64,000 bases of DNA from JABMMZ01 sp044357345. Its GTDB lineage: Bacteria > Bacteroidota > Bacteroidia > NS11-12g > UBA955. Below the pieces are notes generated by a model. The model had not been told where the DNA came from. It was given only the letters and a program-made list of their open reading frames with translations, and ran no database searches. A program made the position numbers and the translations under genes. Shown here piece by piece: positions 52,283-61,746 of the stretch (its first letter is position 1; each line of letters opens with the position of its first letter). The stretch is from contig JBIKPR010000005.1 of NCBI GenBank assembly GCA_044357345.1, positions 1-64,000 on the forward strand, read 5' to 3'.

Positions 52283-54898
52283 ATGGATCAAAACCCTGAC
52301 GAAAACAATTTCGATCGAATTATACCGATTAATATCGAGGATGAAATGAAAACCGCATACATCGATTATTCGATGTCGGTTATTGTGAGCAGAGCACTGC
52401 CGGATGTAAGAGACGGTTTAAAACCCGTACACCGAAGAGTTTTATTTGGAATGACAGAATTGGGTTTAGCGCCCAATCGTCCATACAAAAAATCAGCGCG
52501 TATTGTAGGGGAGGTTTTAGGAAAGTACCATCCACACGGTGATACTTCCGTATATGACACCATGGTGCGTATGGCACAAGATTGGAGTTTGCGTTATTCC
52601 ATGGTTGACGGACAAGGTAACTTTGGATCTATAGATGGTGACTCTCCAGCTGCAATGCGTTACACTGAGGCAAGATTGAAAAAGATTGCTGAAGAAATGC
52701 TCAATGATCTTGAAAAAGATACCGTTGACTTTAGACCAAACTTTGATGACTCGTTAAAAGAGCCTACGGTATTGCCTTCTAAAATACCTAACTTATTAAT
52801 AAATGGGGCATCTGGAATTGCAGTAGGTATGGCTACCAATATGGCGCCGCATAACCTAAGTGAATCTATAGATGCTATTGCTGCATTCATTGACAACAGA
52901 GACATTACCATCTCTGAATTGATGCAATATATTAAAGGCCCAGATTTTCCAACCGGAGCTATAATACATGGCACCGACGGCATTCGCTCAGCGTTTGAAA
53001 CTGGAAGAGGTAGAATTTTAATGCGCGGTAAAACCGAGATTGAAACCATGAGCAATGGCAAAGAAATGATTATCGTTACCGAGGTACCTTATCAAGTAAT
53101 GCCAAGTCAGATTATAACCCGAGCTGTAGAATTGGTTCAAGAGAAAGTAATTGATGGTATTGTAGCGGTTAGAGATGAGTCTGGAAGACAAGGAATGCGT
53201 TTGGTTTTTGAATTGCGTAAAGATGCAATTGCAAATGTCATTTTGAATCAATTGTATAAATACACTTCACTTCAATCTTCATTCTCTGTAAACAATATTG
53301 CTTTGGTTCATGGCAGACCTGAAATGTTGAATCTGAAAGACATGATTCACCATTTTGTTGAACACAGACATGAAATCATTGTTCGTAGAACAAAATACGA
53401 TTTATCTGAAGCAAAAAAACGTGCACACATTTTAGAAGGTTTATTAATCGCTTTAGACAATTTAGATGCTGTTATCAATTTGATTAGAAGCTCCAAGAAT
53501 CCAGATGAAGCCAAAGATGGTTTGATGAGTAAATTTGGATTAACTGAAATTCAATCAAAAGCTATTTTAGATCTACGTTTGCAGCGTTTAACCGGACTAG
53601 AACGTCAAAAGATCAAAGAAGAATACGACGAATTGATGAAATTAATTGCATATTTAGAATCAATATTGAATGATGAAGCATTAAGATACACCATTATCAA
53701 AGCTGAATTGCAAGAGATGAAGGAAAAATATGGCGATGAGAGAAAAACTTTAATTGAGCATAGCGCAGGTGAAATCGATATAGAAGATTTAATTCCAAAT
53801 GAAAAAGTTGTAATTACAATTTCTCATATGGGTTACATCAAACGCACAATCTTGAGTGAGTACAAGGAGCAAAATAGAGGAGGAAGAGGCAATAGAGGAG
53901 TATCTCATAGAGATGAAGATTTTGTCGAACATTTATTTGTTGCCAACACACACAATTATATGTTGTTCTTTACAGAGCAGGGTAGATGTTTCTGGATGAA
54001 AGTTTATGAATTCCCAGAAGGTGGCAAAACAACCAAAGGCAGAGCGATTCAAAATTTGATTGCAATTCCACCAGATGATAAAATCAGAGCTTACCTGAAT
54101 ATTGAGAATTTAAAAGACAAAGAATATTTAGACACCCATAATATCATTCTTTGTACTAAAAAAGGTATTATCAAAAAAACCACACTTGAGGCTTATTCTA
54201 GACCAAGATCTAATGGTATTAATGCCATCACTATAAGAGAAGGTGATGAATTGTTGTCAGCAAAATTAACCAATGGCAATTGCGAAGTTATCATGGCTAA
54301 GAAATCAGGTAAAGCTATTCGTTTTAATGAGAAACTAGTTCGTCCAATGGGCAGAAACGCCAGCGGTGTTAAAGGTATTACCTTAGAATCTGAACAGGAT
54401 GAAGTAATTGGAATGTTGACCATTGATGTTGAAAAACTAAAAGAAGCAACCGTTCTAGTTGTATCTGAAAAAGGCTATGGCAAGCGTTCGTTCTTAGTAG
54501 ATCCTGAAACAGGAGAGGATGAATACCGTGTAACAGGTAGAGGAGGTAAAGGTGTTAAAACATTAAACATCACCGACAAAACAGGTGATTTAATATCAAT
54601 TAGCAGTGTAACCGATGAAGATGGATTAATGATTATTAACAAGTCTGGCTTAACGATTAGAATGCGTGTAGATAGCATGAGAACAATGGGAAGAGCTACA
54701 CAAGGTGTTAAATTAATCAACATTAAAAACAATGATGCAATTGCATCTGTTGCGGTGGTGCCTGTTGAAGAAGAGGAAGAAGAATTGTCTGAAAACATTG
54801 ATGCATTAGACAATAATATTTCTACTGATGACGCAACTTTATCGAATGATGACACCATCAGCAATGAGGGCGATGATAATGGCACAACAATTGAATAA
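52283..54898 (+). CDS. gyrA: DNA gyrase subunit A
   Basis: 871 residues. Opening YIDYSMSVIVSRALPDVRDG and the catalytic Tyr in AAMRYTEARL near 120. The quinolone-region segment reads HPHGDTSVYDTMVRMAQ; Thr at the E. coli Ser83 position is a common wild-type residue. The GyrA box is QNRGGRG near 534, which marks gyrase rather than topoisomerase IV; six beta-pinwheel blades follow, then an acidic tail (VEEEEEELSEN and a Ser/Asp/Thr-rich end). Together with GyrB (not here) it introduces negative supercoils. It sits between terminators with its own leader. Confidence 0.97.
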   Translation: MDQNPDENNFDRIIPINIEDEMKTAYIDYSMSVIVSRALPDVRDGLKPVHRRVLFGMTELGLAPNRPYKKSARIVGEVLGKYHPHGDTSVYDTMVRMAQDWSLRYSMVDGQGNFGSIDGDSPAAMRYTEARLKKIAEEMLNDLEKDTVDFRPNFDDSLKEPTVLPSKIPNLLINGASGIAVGMATNMAPHNLSESIDAIAAFIDNRDITISELMQYIKGPDFPTGAIIHGTDGIRSAFETGRGRILMRGKTEIETMSNGKEMIIVTEVPYQVMPSQIITRAVELVQEKVIDGIVAVRDESGRQGMRLVFELRKDAIANVILNQLYKYTSLQSSFSVNNIALVHGRPEMLNLKDMIHHFVEHRHEIIVRRTKYDLSEAKKRAHILEGLLIALDNLDAVINLIRSSKNPDEAKDGLMSKFGLTEIQSKAILDLRLQRLTGLERQKIKEEYDELMKLIAYLESILNDEALRYTIIKAELQEMKEKYGDERKTLIEHSAGEIDIEDLIPNEKVVITISHMGYIKRTILSEYKEQNRGGRGNRGVSHRDEDFVEHLFVANTHNYMLFFTEQGRCFWMKVYEFPEGGKTTKGRAIQNLIAIPPDDKIRAYLNIENLKDKEYLDTHNIILCTKKGIIKKTTLEAYSRPRSNGINAITIREGDELLSAKLTNGNCEVIMAKKSGKAIRFNEKLVRPMGRNASGVKGITLESEQDEVIGMLTIDVEKLKEATVLVVSEKGYGKRSFLVDPETGEDEYRVTGRGGKGVKTLNITDKTGDLISISSVTDEDGLMIINKSGLTIRMRVDSMRTMGRATQGVKLINIKNNDAIASVAVVPVEEEEEELSENIDALDNNISTDDATLSNDDTISNEGDDNGTTIE

Positions 54899-54921
54899 TA
54901 AAATTTAAAGCGAATCCAAAT

Positions 54922-56247
54922 ATGTCAATGAAAAAACAGTTTTTAGCACCTATTTTATTTTTGAGTATGGTATCTTCAATTACTCAATTAAATGCCCAAG
55001 TAAAGCTCCTTAAAGGAATCCGTGATAATATGATGGATGATCAAAACAAGGACGTTGCCTTAGCAAAATATGAAATAGACAAAGTGATGTTGCATCCTGA
55101 AACCAAAGATATGTGTGCTGCATGGGCATGGAAGGGTTTGGTTTATTCCGATATTGCTATGTCTGGAGATTCATCTATTTATAAATTAGATGAAAACCAT
55201 AATGCCGCTGAATTATCGGCAGAAGCTTTCTTGAAATTCTATTCATGTTCAGAAGAGGAACAAGAGAAAATTGATGCCAAAACAGCAGCCGATGCATATT
55301 TAGTAAATTCAATTTCAGCTTGTTGGAACAAAGCTGTCTATGTAAGCCGTGAACCTGGTAAATATTATGAAGTTAAGAAATTAATGGGGTATGTTGAGCG
55401 TTTGCTTGTTTACGATAAAGAGGAAAAAGCAAAAACCAACAACGTTACCAGAGAGCAAGCCATTTACGCGGTTTGGAGAGCAGCCTATATCGATACATTG
55501 GTAGATGAAGAAATTGTATCACTTGAGAAATTAATTGCTGTTCCGAATTACATGAATTATGTTGTGTTTATAAGAATGGCTGAAATTTACAGTGCTAAAA
55601 AACAATATGAAAAAGCTTTAGAGTACCTTGAAAAAGGGAAAGCTAAAATACCTCAAAAATCAAGTGATTTTCTTGACATGCAGATTAATATTGAGATCGA
55701 AAGGGAGAATATGGTTGCTCTATTGACAAAATTCAATGAAGCTATAGAATCTAATCCTGAGAATCCTGTGTATTATTTTTCTAGAGGTGTGGCTTACCAC
55801 AAATTGAAAACGGATGAAATTAAGAATCAGGATTTAGCTTACAAAAACAAAACGAATATTCCTGTCTCAAAATATTCATTTGCTCAAGGATTAAACGATT
55901 ACCGCAAAGCATTAGAATTTGACAACGGATTTGTTAATGCCTCAAAAAACGAAGCGATTCTATTCTTTGATTCAGCAAACTATATCTATAGAATGCGTGC
56001 AAGAGTATCTGCTAATGAATATGAGAAATACAATACTTTGTCAAGCAGCTTGTATAATCAAGCTCTACAGATGTTTGAAAGATTGAGAGAATCAGGCGCT
56101 TTAAAAGATCAGGATTTAATCGATGCATTAAAAGACATGATCATGATTTGTAATAAAATCAGCGATAAAGAGCACATGGATTTAAAAATCAAATACGAAG
56201 GTTTCTTAAAGTCAGAGAAGAGAAAGCAAGAGGCTACTAGTAAATAA
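54922..56247 (+). CDS. Exported TPR protein
   Basis: 441 residues. The signal peptide MKKQFLAPILFLSMVSSITQ ends near LNAQ (start at codon 1 or 3). TPR-like helices fill the rest: FIRMAEIYSAKKQYEKALEY near 215-234 and PVYYFSRGVAYHKLK near 280-294. It starts 23 bases after gyrA and could share its transcript, but no functional link is evident. It is probably periplasmic. An intrinsic terminator follows directly. Confidence 0.8.
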   Translation: MSMKKQFLAPILFLSMVSSITQLNAQVKLLKGIRDNMMDDQNKDVALAKYEIDKVMLHPETKDMCAAWAWKGLVYSDIAMSGDSSIYKLDENHNAAELSAEAFLKFYSCSEEEQEKIDAKTAADAYLVNSISACWNKAVYVSREPGKYYEVKKLMGYVERLLVYDKEEKAKTNNVTREQAIYAVWRAAYIDTLVDEEIVSLEKLIAVPNYMNYVVFIRMAEIYSAKKQYEKALEYLEKGKAKIPQKSSDFLDMQINIEIERENMVALLTKFNEAIESNPENPVYYFSRGVAYHKLKTDEIKNQDLAYKNKTNIPVSKYSFAQGLNDYRKALEFDNGFVNASKNEAILFFDSANYIYRMRARVSANEYEKYNTLSSSLYNQALQMFERLRESGALKDQDLIDALKDMIMICNKISDKEHMDLKIKYEGFLKSEKRKQEATSK

Positions 56248-56250
56248 TCA

Positions 56251-56282
56251 AATAAAGCCAAGGGAAACACCTTGGCTTTATT
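56251..56282 (+). terminator. Intrinsic terminator after the TPR gene
   Basis: AATAAAGCCAAGG (56251-56263), loop GAAACA, CCTTGGCTTTATT (56270-56282). A 13-bp perfect stem ending in T-rich sequence. Confidence 0.85.
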
Positions 56283-56384
56283 TACAATAATATTAGTTAA
56301 CATAATATTAATTATAAGACAAAAGTGAATCATAAAAAACTAATAATCAATTTCTTATAAATTACTTAAGTCTTGCATATCGAA

Positions 56385-56840
56385 TTAGATAAATTTCAAA
56401 ACAGTATATTGTTTTGAATTGAGGGTAAATGAAAAGCCCTTTTTAGATTTCAATAATTCTTTTCCAATAGGCGATTGCAAAGAAATTGGAATGTAGACAC
56501 ATTGATCTAATGTTATGGGTTTAGAAAAAATCGAAAGAAAAAAAATGCCGTTATTGGTGTAAACCAAAGAACCTAAACCAATTGATTCTTGCTCCATGTT
56601 TAGTGATACAGTTAACAAAACTTTCTTTTGATTTAAGATATCAATCAACTGACCGCTCATTTTTTCCTGCTCCATTTGCATCATACTCTTAGACGTATCA
56701 TGCTTATCTCCTGCAGTACTTTTCGTCTCGTTTGCAGCTGAATCTTTATAAACGTTAAACTCAGATTGTAATATGTCGATTTTATCGTCAATTTGCTTCA
56801 AGCATAAATCTAATAGATTTTTTTTAAGTTCTATAGACAT
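56385..56840 (-). CDS. GreA/GreB-like protein
   Basis: 151 residues. An N-terminal coiled coil (1-80) carries SAANETKSTAGDKHDTSKSM, typical of Bacteroidota proteins related to the transcript-cleavage factors GreA/GreB. The C-terminal part (80-151) has the FKBP-like pattern ending SPIGKELLKSKKGFSF ... YTVLKF, as in GreA. These are sometimes labelled '3-oxoacyl-ACP synthase' in databases, which the sequence does not support. It may act in the RNA polymerase secondary channel; that is inference. It lies three bases downstream of the large T9SS gene. Confidence 0.75.
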   Translation of the reverse strand: MSIELKKNLLDLCLKQIDDKIDILQSEFNVYKDSAANETKSTAGDKHDTSKSMMQMEQEKMSGQLIDILNQKKVLLTVSLNMEQESIGLGSLVYTNNGIFFLSIFSKPITLDQCVYIPISLQSPIGKELLKSKKGFSFTLNSKQYTVLKFI

Positions 56841-56843
56841 TGC

Positions 56844-59708
56844 TTACATTTTTACCAATTTAAATACTTCAACTTTGTCGCCAGTTTTAATTGACAATGT
56901 ATAAATTCCATCTGATAAACCAGCCATTGTCAAATCAAGATGACCATTGTTGAAGGTGGCTGTCTTGTTGTAAACAATGGTTCCTTGGGAATTAGTAATC
57001 GTTAACACTGTTGATTTTAGACCATTGACTCCATTGTAGTTCACAGTGAAGATATCGCTAATTGGATTGGGATATACTTCCCATTCAGCTTTTAAAATGG
57101 TATTGCCACAAGTTCCTATATCAATCAATTCATTCACACCATTTTTTCCCATAATTCTAATTTCACTAAATGTGAGATTCTCCTCAATTACGTAAAAATA
57201 AGCTCTGTTTGTTGAAGCAGGAATGCTAACAATATTCTTCCATTCTTTGCCATTATAACCTTCAATAGAATAAGCCAAATACTGCTCGTTATCATATACA
57301 ATAAAGCTAATTTCTTTTCCCTTAATCGTATTAAAACAATTTATGTCAGCGGCTTTTATTGGCAATCCTATGCAATTAATATTTACTGTTTGTGAGTCAA
57401 TGTTTTGACAATTGCTTATCGGATTTACCACCCTTAAAGTTCCTAAAATATTGCCAGAACTTGAATAAAGAATATTTCCTGGGGAATTTAAGCCAAGTCC
57501 TGCAGTGTCTAAAGGATTTCCACTTACAAAATGCCAATTGTATACAAATGAAATTCCGTTATTCAGGGTGCTTGACCAAGTTGCGGTATCCATGCAATAT
57601 GGATTTAAAGCTGTAATTGTTTCTGAAACTGGTAAATTTAATGCTGTTAAATTTACGGTATCTCTTTTAATACAAGTGCTTAATGTATCTGTTGCTGTTA
57701 ATATCCAAGCATTACTTGCTGCTACTTTAATACTCAATGTGTCTCGTGTAATTCCAGAAAGATTCCAGCGGTAATTTGTATTAATGGAATTTTTCTTTAA
57801 TCCTATTTTTGCAATTGAATTTTTACAAACCGTTGTATCCCTGCCTGCATTAAGCAACGGAACCCTTAATTCACTTGTTGAAATGGTGTCAAAAATACCT
57901 TGGGCCAAGTTATAATAAGTCCCGCTCCCACTTAATTGCAGTTTAATAGCTCTAAGCATATATACATTGTTTCCAGTTAAGGGAGAATTGTCTTTCCAAA
58001 ACAAATTTGATGTTGTTCCAATTTGTGTAAAGGAACTATCAATATGTTTTGCTCTGAAAATGTAATACGAATGAACAGCGGTATCGACAGAAGCTTGCCA
58101 TGTCAATTTGAAAGACATATTACAACTGTCTTGACGAACCAATAAATTATGGGCTGGATCTAGAGGTTGCATTCTTACTGTAGGGTCGCCCATAAGAGAT
58201 GAATGCACTTGGAAAGAATTGTATTTAAAGTAAGTTACGGGATACAAAGGAATGGTCCACCCAACAATTGGCGTCCAAAAAGAATCGTAATTATTTTGTG
58301 AACGCATTGCTGAAAAACCAATGGTTTCTCCCATTGCCATATGGTGAAAATACCAATGCGGTCGTCCAATCCAAAATGAATTTAAAACATTTCCTTTCGC
58401 CGCAAGCGGAGCTCGTAAAAAGTTATTCGCTGTATCCCAATCGCCAAAAAAAGACCCGATGAAACCAGTGAAAACACTTTTGATAGACTGGCTTGTTGAT
58501 GCCATGTCTGCTGTAGTACCAATCCCCGTACAACTCAAGTATGTACCAGCTCCAAAACCAAAGCTCCACAAATAGTCTTGGGTATTTAAGGTTGTCAAGT
58601 AATTTAGATTTTTAACCACACTATCAGCAATTAATGGTGCCATGTTTCGGTAAGAACTTGTTCCAAAATGCTCATAATTACCACCTGCATTTACTAAACC
58701 AAAATTATCATCCAACAAGCAACGTTCTTTAATGGTAAGCAATTTGTGCTTAAATGAATGGTTTTTAATGAAATATCTTTTCAATAATTCTCTTTCTATA
58801 TGACTGGTATCTGGAACATCATTTTTAAACAATGTCATATTTGACAAATCAATTCTACCAACTTGTAATTGGAGCAAATTGGGCAATTCAGTTACATCAA
58901 ATTTACCATCATTAGGAACATTTCTATTTGCTGGTCTAACACCCAAATTATTGGTCACCAATGAATCCGTCCAAACAGTTGGGCTCATACTGCCATAATA
59001 TAAATCAGTTGGCCAAGCGCCTTCATGACTTGGTCCCAATCCTGACCAGGATACATGCTCATCAGGCGGTGGAATACCGCTAGAACCGTTGTAGTAATAG
59101 TTACCGGAATAAGGTACTGCAATATCACCTATTAAAACAACACTTTTAACATCGCTTGGATCTAAATTATATTGAGAGACAATATACGATTTAATTTGTG
59201 GAACAGTCGTATTCGGAGAAACCCACTTGAGTATTGTCTTCCATCCATCGCCTATTAAATCATTGCGATAAGTTCGGATTTCATTTTCTAAAAACGTTTT
59301 ATTGGTGCTATCTACAATTAATAAAATTTTTCCTCTTTGGCTTGTTTCAGCTAGTTTATTTGCAGCATAAACAAAACCATAAATTGGAACACCATCAGGA
59401 CCATAATCTTTCTCAAACATATATTCATATGCTTTTCCTGTAATAATGGTATCATTAAAACTGCTATCTCTGTTTCCTAGTATACGGTATGGATTTTCCC
59501 AATCGTATCGCTCCTTATTTTTTCGGTAAACGTATTGACTCGAAGCAGTTGGACTGCGATAATGCCATTTAAATTCTAAAATACTTTGGGTAGAATTATA
59601 TACCCTTGCTTTACAATTTACTTCCAAAGAATAGTTTCTAATTACTTGGGCATTTGAAACAGAACAGGCTTGTAATACAAACAATAAAAAAGATATTTTT
59701 TTAAACAA
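56844..59708 (-). CDS. T9SS type A protein, C25 (gingipain)-like region without clear catalytic residues
   Basis: 954 residues, TTG start at 59708 (FKKISFLLFVLQACSVSNAQ is the signal). Residues about 125-520 resemble the caspase-like fold of C25 peptidases: KILLIVDSTNKTFLENEI, SVVLIGDIAVPYSG, LQVGRIDLSNM and SLMGDPTVRMQPLDP. The segments where C25 enzymes carry the catalytic His (often FGHG) and Cys read FGFGAG and GFIGSFFGDWD here, so protease activity is doubtful. A fibronectin-type and Ig-like part follows. The end is a type A sorting domain (WEVYPNPISDIFTVNY ... LSDGIYTLSIK). Secreted by T9SS. Confidence 0.75.
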   Translation of the reverse strand: MFKKISFLLFVLQACSVSNAQVIRNYSLEVNCKARVYNSTQSILEFKWHYRSPTASSQYVYRKNKERYDWENPYRILGNRDSSFNDTIITGKAYEYMFEKDYGPDGVPIYGFVYAANKLAETSQRGKILLIVDSTNKTFLENEIRTYRNDLIGDGWKTILKWVSPNTTVPQIKSYIVSQYNLDPSDVKSVVLIGDIAVPYSGNYYYNGSSGIPPPDEHVSWSGLGPSHEGAWPTDLYYGSMSPTVWTDSLVTNNLGVRPANRNVPNDGKFDVTELPNLLQLQVGRIDLSNMTLFKNDVPDTSHIERELLKRYFIKNHSFKHKLLTIKERCLLDDNFGLVNAGGNYEHFGTSSYRNMAPLIADSVVKNLNYLTTLNTQDYLWSFGFGAGTYLSCTGIGTTADMASTSQSIKSVFTGFIGSFFGDWDTANNFLRAPLAAKGNVLNSFWIGRPHWYFHHMAMGETIGFSAMRSQNNYDSFWTPIVGWTIPLYPVTYFKYNSFQVHSSLMGDPTVRMQPLDPAHNLLVRQDSCNMSFKLTWQASVDTAVHSYYIFRAKHIDSSFTQIGTTSNLFWKDNSPLTGNNVYMLRAIKLQLSGSGTYYNLAQGIFDTISTSELRVPLLNAGRDTTVCKNSIAKIGLKKNSINTNYRWNLSGITRDTLSIKVAASNAWILTATDTLSTCIKRDTVNLTALNLPVSETITALNPYCMDTATWSSTLNNGISFVYNWHFVSGNPLDTAGLGLNSPGNILYSSSGNILGTLRVVNPISNCQNIDSQTVNINCIGLPIKAADINCFNTIKGKEISFIVYDNEQYLAYSIEGYNGKEWKNIVSIPASTNRAYFYVIEENLTFSEIRIMGKNGVNELIDIGTCGNTILKAEWEVYPNPISDIFTVNYNGVNGLKSTVLTITNSQGTIVYNKTATFNNGHLDLTMAGLSDGIYTLSIKTGDKVEVFKLVKM

Positions 59709-59732
59709 TATGTATTTTTGGAATTATTACCA

Positions 59733-59740
59733 CAAATATA
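59733..59740 (-). promoter_or_regulatory. Bacteroidota -7 element for the C25-like gene
   Basis: TATATTTG on the minus strand, 24 bases ahead of the TTG start. A TTG lies 15 bases further upstream. Confidence 0.45.
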
Positions 59741-60111
59741 AGTAATAATTCAAGTCAATTTGTCGGTTTTTCAGGGACATTATAATCTAGTAAAAATATG
59801 TGTTTTTATCTGTTGATATCAAACATAAAATACTCATTATTAAATATTTATTATTTTTCAAAAAAAATATAAAACACTTTATCTTTGGTGTTTAATACTT
59901 AAAAATTAAATACGTATTTTCTCGAAACTATTCTTAAAAATCACTAATTGTGTTGGTAAGCTGTCCATTTAAAAAAAATTACTATAAGTTGAAAATCTTT
60001 TTCGACAATTTAGTCATCAACCAAGGAATCAAATCATTACTTACCTTAAGATAGATGAAAAAATGTATATAATATTTGCAATTAGTGGGAAATATGATTT
60101 TTTTTTAATTG
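59741..60111. other. AT-rich divergent intergenic region
   Basis: About 370 bases between the C25-like gene and the DUF3127 gene. No open frame of note, tRNA or strong hairpin was seen. It is very AT-rich with A- and T-runs, and promoter elements lie at both edges. Confidence 0.6.
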
Positions 60112-60119
60112 TATATTTG
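60112..60119 (+). promoter_or_regulatory. Bacteroidota -7 element for the DUF3127 gene
   Basis: TATATTTG, ending 19 bases before the ATG at 60139. It shows the ATG at 60139, rather than any start at 60109, begins the gene. No TTG at the -33 distance. Confidence 0.5.
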
Positions 60120-60138
60120 TAGTTCAATCTTTATTAAC

Positions 60139-60519
60139 ATGGAAATTACAGGAAGAATTATTCAGAAACTCGGATTACAAGAAGGAACCAGTGCAAAAGG
60201 CGGTTGGAAAAAACAAGATTTCATAGTTGAAACTAGCGAAAAATTTCCAAAAAAAGTTTGTGTATCTGCATGGACTGAAAAAGTTGATGATTTAAATAGA
60301 TTTAATATTAACGATGATGTTAAGTTATCTGTGAATCTAGAAAGCCGTGAATACAATGGCAAATGGTATACAGATGTGAGATTTTGGAAAATCGAAGCTG
60401 CAAGTGCTGCAGCTAATGGAAATCCTCCTGAAGCCAATAGAACAACCAGTCAAGCGCCTCCAGTTTTTGAAGACATGGGTTCTTCAAACAATGACAGCAA
60501 TGACGATCTTCCATTCTAG
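60139..60519 (+). CDS. DUF3127 protein with SSB-like C-terminal tip
   Basis: 126 residues. The core EITGRIIQKLGLQEGTSAKG and WKKQDFIVETSEKFPKKVC, then VNLESREYNGKWYTDVRFWK, is the DUF3127 pattern and looks like an OB-fold. A low-complexity linker (about 90-118) leads to a final D-S-N-D-D-L-P-F. That arrangement (OB-fold, disordered linker, acidic tip ending in Pro-Phe) is the layout of single-stranded DNA-binding protein. It may therefore bind nucleic acid and recruit SSB partners; this is inference. It is followed ten bases later by an M42 peptidase gene. Confidence 0.85.
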   Translation: MEITGRIIQKLGLQEGTSAKGGWKKQDFIVETSEKFPKKVCVSAWTEKVDDLNRFNINDDVKLSVNLESREYNGKWYTDVRFWKIEAASAAANGNPPEANRTTSQAPPVFEDMGSSNNDSNDDLPF

Positions 60520-60529
60520 TTAGACGTAT

Positions 60530-61600
60530 ATGGACAAAAAAAGTAATCTTTTTTTATACAATTACCTTAACAACACCTCTCCTACAGGATTTGAAACTTC
60601 TGGTCAAAAGATATGGCTTGAGTATTTAAAGCCTTATATAGATGAATACATAACAGACGCTTATGGTTCAGTTGCAGGAATTATTAATCCTGGTAAAAAA
60701 TACAAGGTGGTTATTGAAGCACATGCCGACGAAATTTCTTGGTTTGTAAAGTTCATTAGTGAAGATGGGTATATTTATGTTACAAGAAATGGTGGATCAG
60801 ATCATATGATTGCGCCATCTATGCGCGTAAATATTCTAACTGAAAAAGGTCCAGTAAAAGGCATTTTTGGATGGCCTGCAATCCATGTTAGATCTGCGGA
60901 AAAGGAAATTACACCAAGTATGGACAACATTTTTATCGATGTAGGCTGTTCAAAAAAATCTGAAGTTGAAAAATTAGGTATTCATGTGGGTTCTGTTGCC
61001 GTATTTGAAGATGAGCTGATGGAATTAAACGAAAACTATCTTTGCGGCAGAGCTTTAGACAACCGAATTGGTGGTTATATGATTGCTGAAGTTGCAAGAA
61101 AAATAAAAGAGAAAAAGAAATCACTTCCTTTTAGTTTATACATCGTCAATGCCGTGCAAGAAGAAATTGGACTAAGAGGTGCTGAAATGATCTCTAGAAA
61201 AATCAAACCTGATGTTGCAATTATTACAGATGTTTGCCACGATACCCATTCGCCTTTATACGATAAAAAGAAACAGGGAGACCAAAAATGTGGCAATGGA
61301 CCTGTATTAACTTATGGCCCAGCGGTGCAAAATAATCTTTTGAAAATGATTATTGAAGTGGCAGATAAAAAGAAGATACACTTTCAGAGAGCTGCTGTGA
61401 GTAGAAGTACTGGAACAGATACTGATAGTTTTGCATACAGTGGAGAAGGTGTTCCATCTGCTTTGATTTCACTTCCCCTTAAATACATGCACACAACAGT
61501 TGAAACGGTTCACAAGGGTGATTTAGAAAAAGTAATAGATTTAATGTATGAATTCATCATTCAACTAAAATCTGGTCACGATTTTAGATACATCAAATAA
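60530..61600 (+). CDS. M42-family metallopeptidase (glutamyl aminopeptidase type)
   Basis: 356 residues. Two-metal site residues are visible: H in VIEAHADEISWFV near 66, D in CGRALDNRIGGYM near 177, the catalytic E-E in VNAVQEEIGLRGAEM near 210, D in AIITDVCHDTHS near 233, and the last H in LKYMHTTVETVH near 322. The apical domain carries GWPAIHVRSAEKE. It cleaves N-terminal residues from peptides in the cytoplasm as a large assembly. It probably shares a transcript with the DUF3127 gene. Confidence 0.93.
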   Translation: MDKKSNLFLYNYLNNTSPTGFETSGQKIWLEYLKPYIDEYITDAYGSVAGIINPGKKYKVVIEAHADEISWFVKFISEDGYIYVTRNGGSDHMIAPSMRVNILTEKGPVKGIFGWPAIHVRSAEKEITPSMDNIFIDVGCSKKSEVEKLGIHVGSVAVFEDELMELNENYLCGRALDNRIGGYMIAEVARKIKEKKKSLPFSLYIVNAVQEEIGLRGAEMISRKIKPDVAIITDVCHDTHSPLYDKKKQGDQKCGNGPVLTYGPAVQNNLLKMIIEVADKKKIHFQRAAVSRSTGTDTDSFAYSGEGVPSALISLPLKYMHTTVETVHKGDLEKVIDLMYEFIIQLKSGHDFRYIK

Positions 61601-61746
61601 TAAATTTGGTAAATGAAAATCTCAAAATATCAAGGAGATATAGGTTTTCACAAAAGCGACTAAATGAATAAACTCAATTTATTCAAAATTTTATCCAATA
61701 AATACAATTAAACAAATTTTACAAATGGGAGTGAAATATTAAGCGC

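Noticed and set aside
52500..52560. Quinolone-resistance change in gyrA (Thr at the Ser83 position)
   Set aside because: Thr is a common natural residue at this place in many species and cannot be read as acquired resistance.
61712..61728. Another TTTACAAATG operator upstream of the LpxL-like gene
   Set aside because: Only a half-site (TTTACAAATGGGAG) with no dyad partner or 22-bp neighbour; chance is likely in AT-rich DNA.
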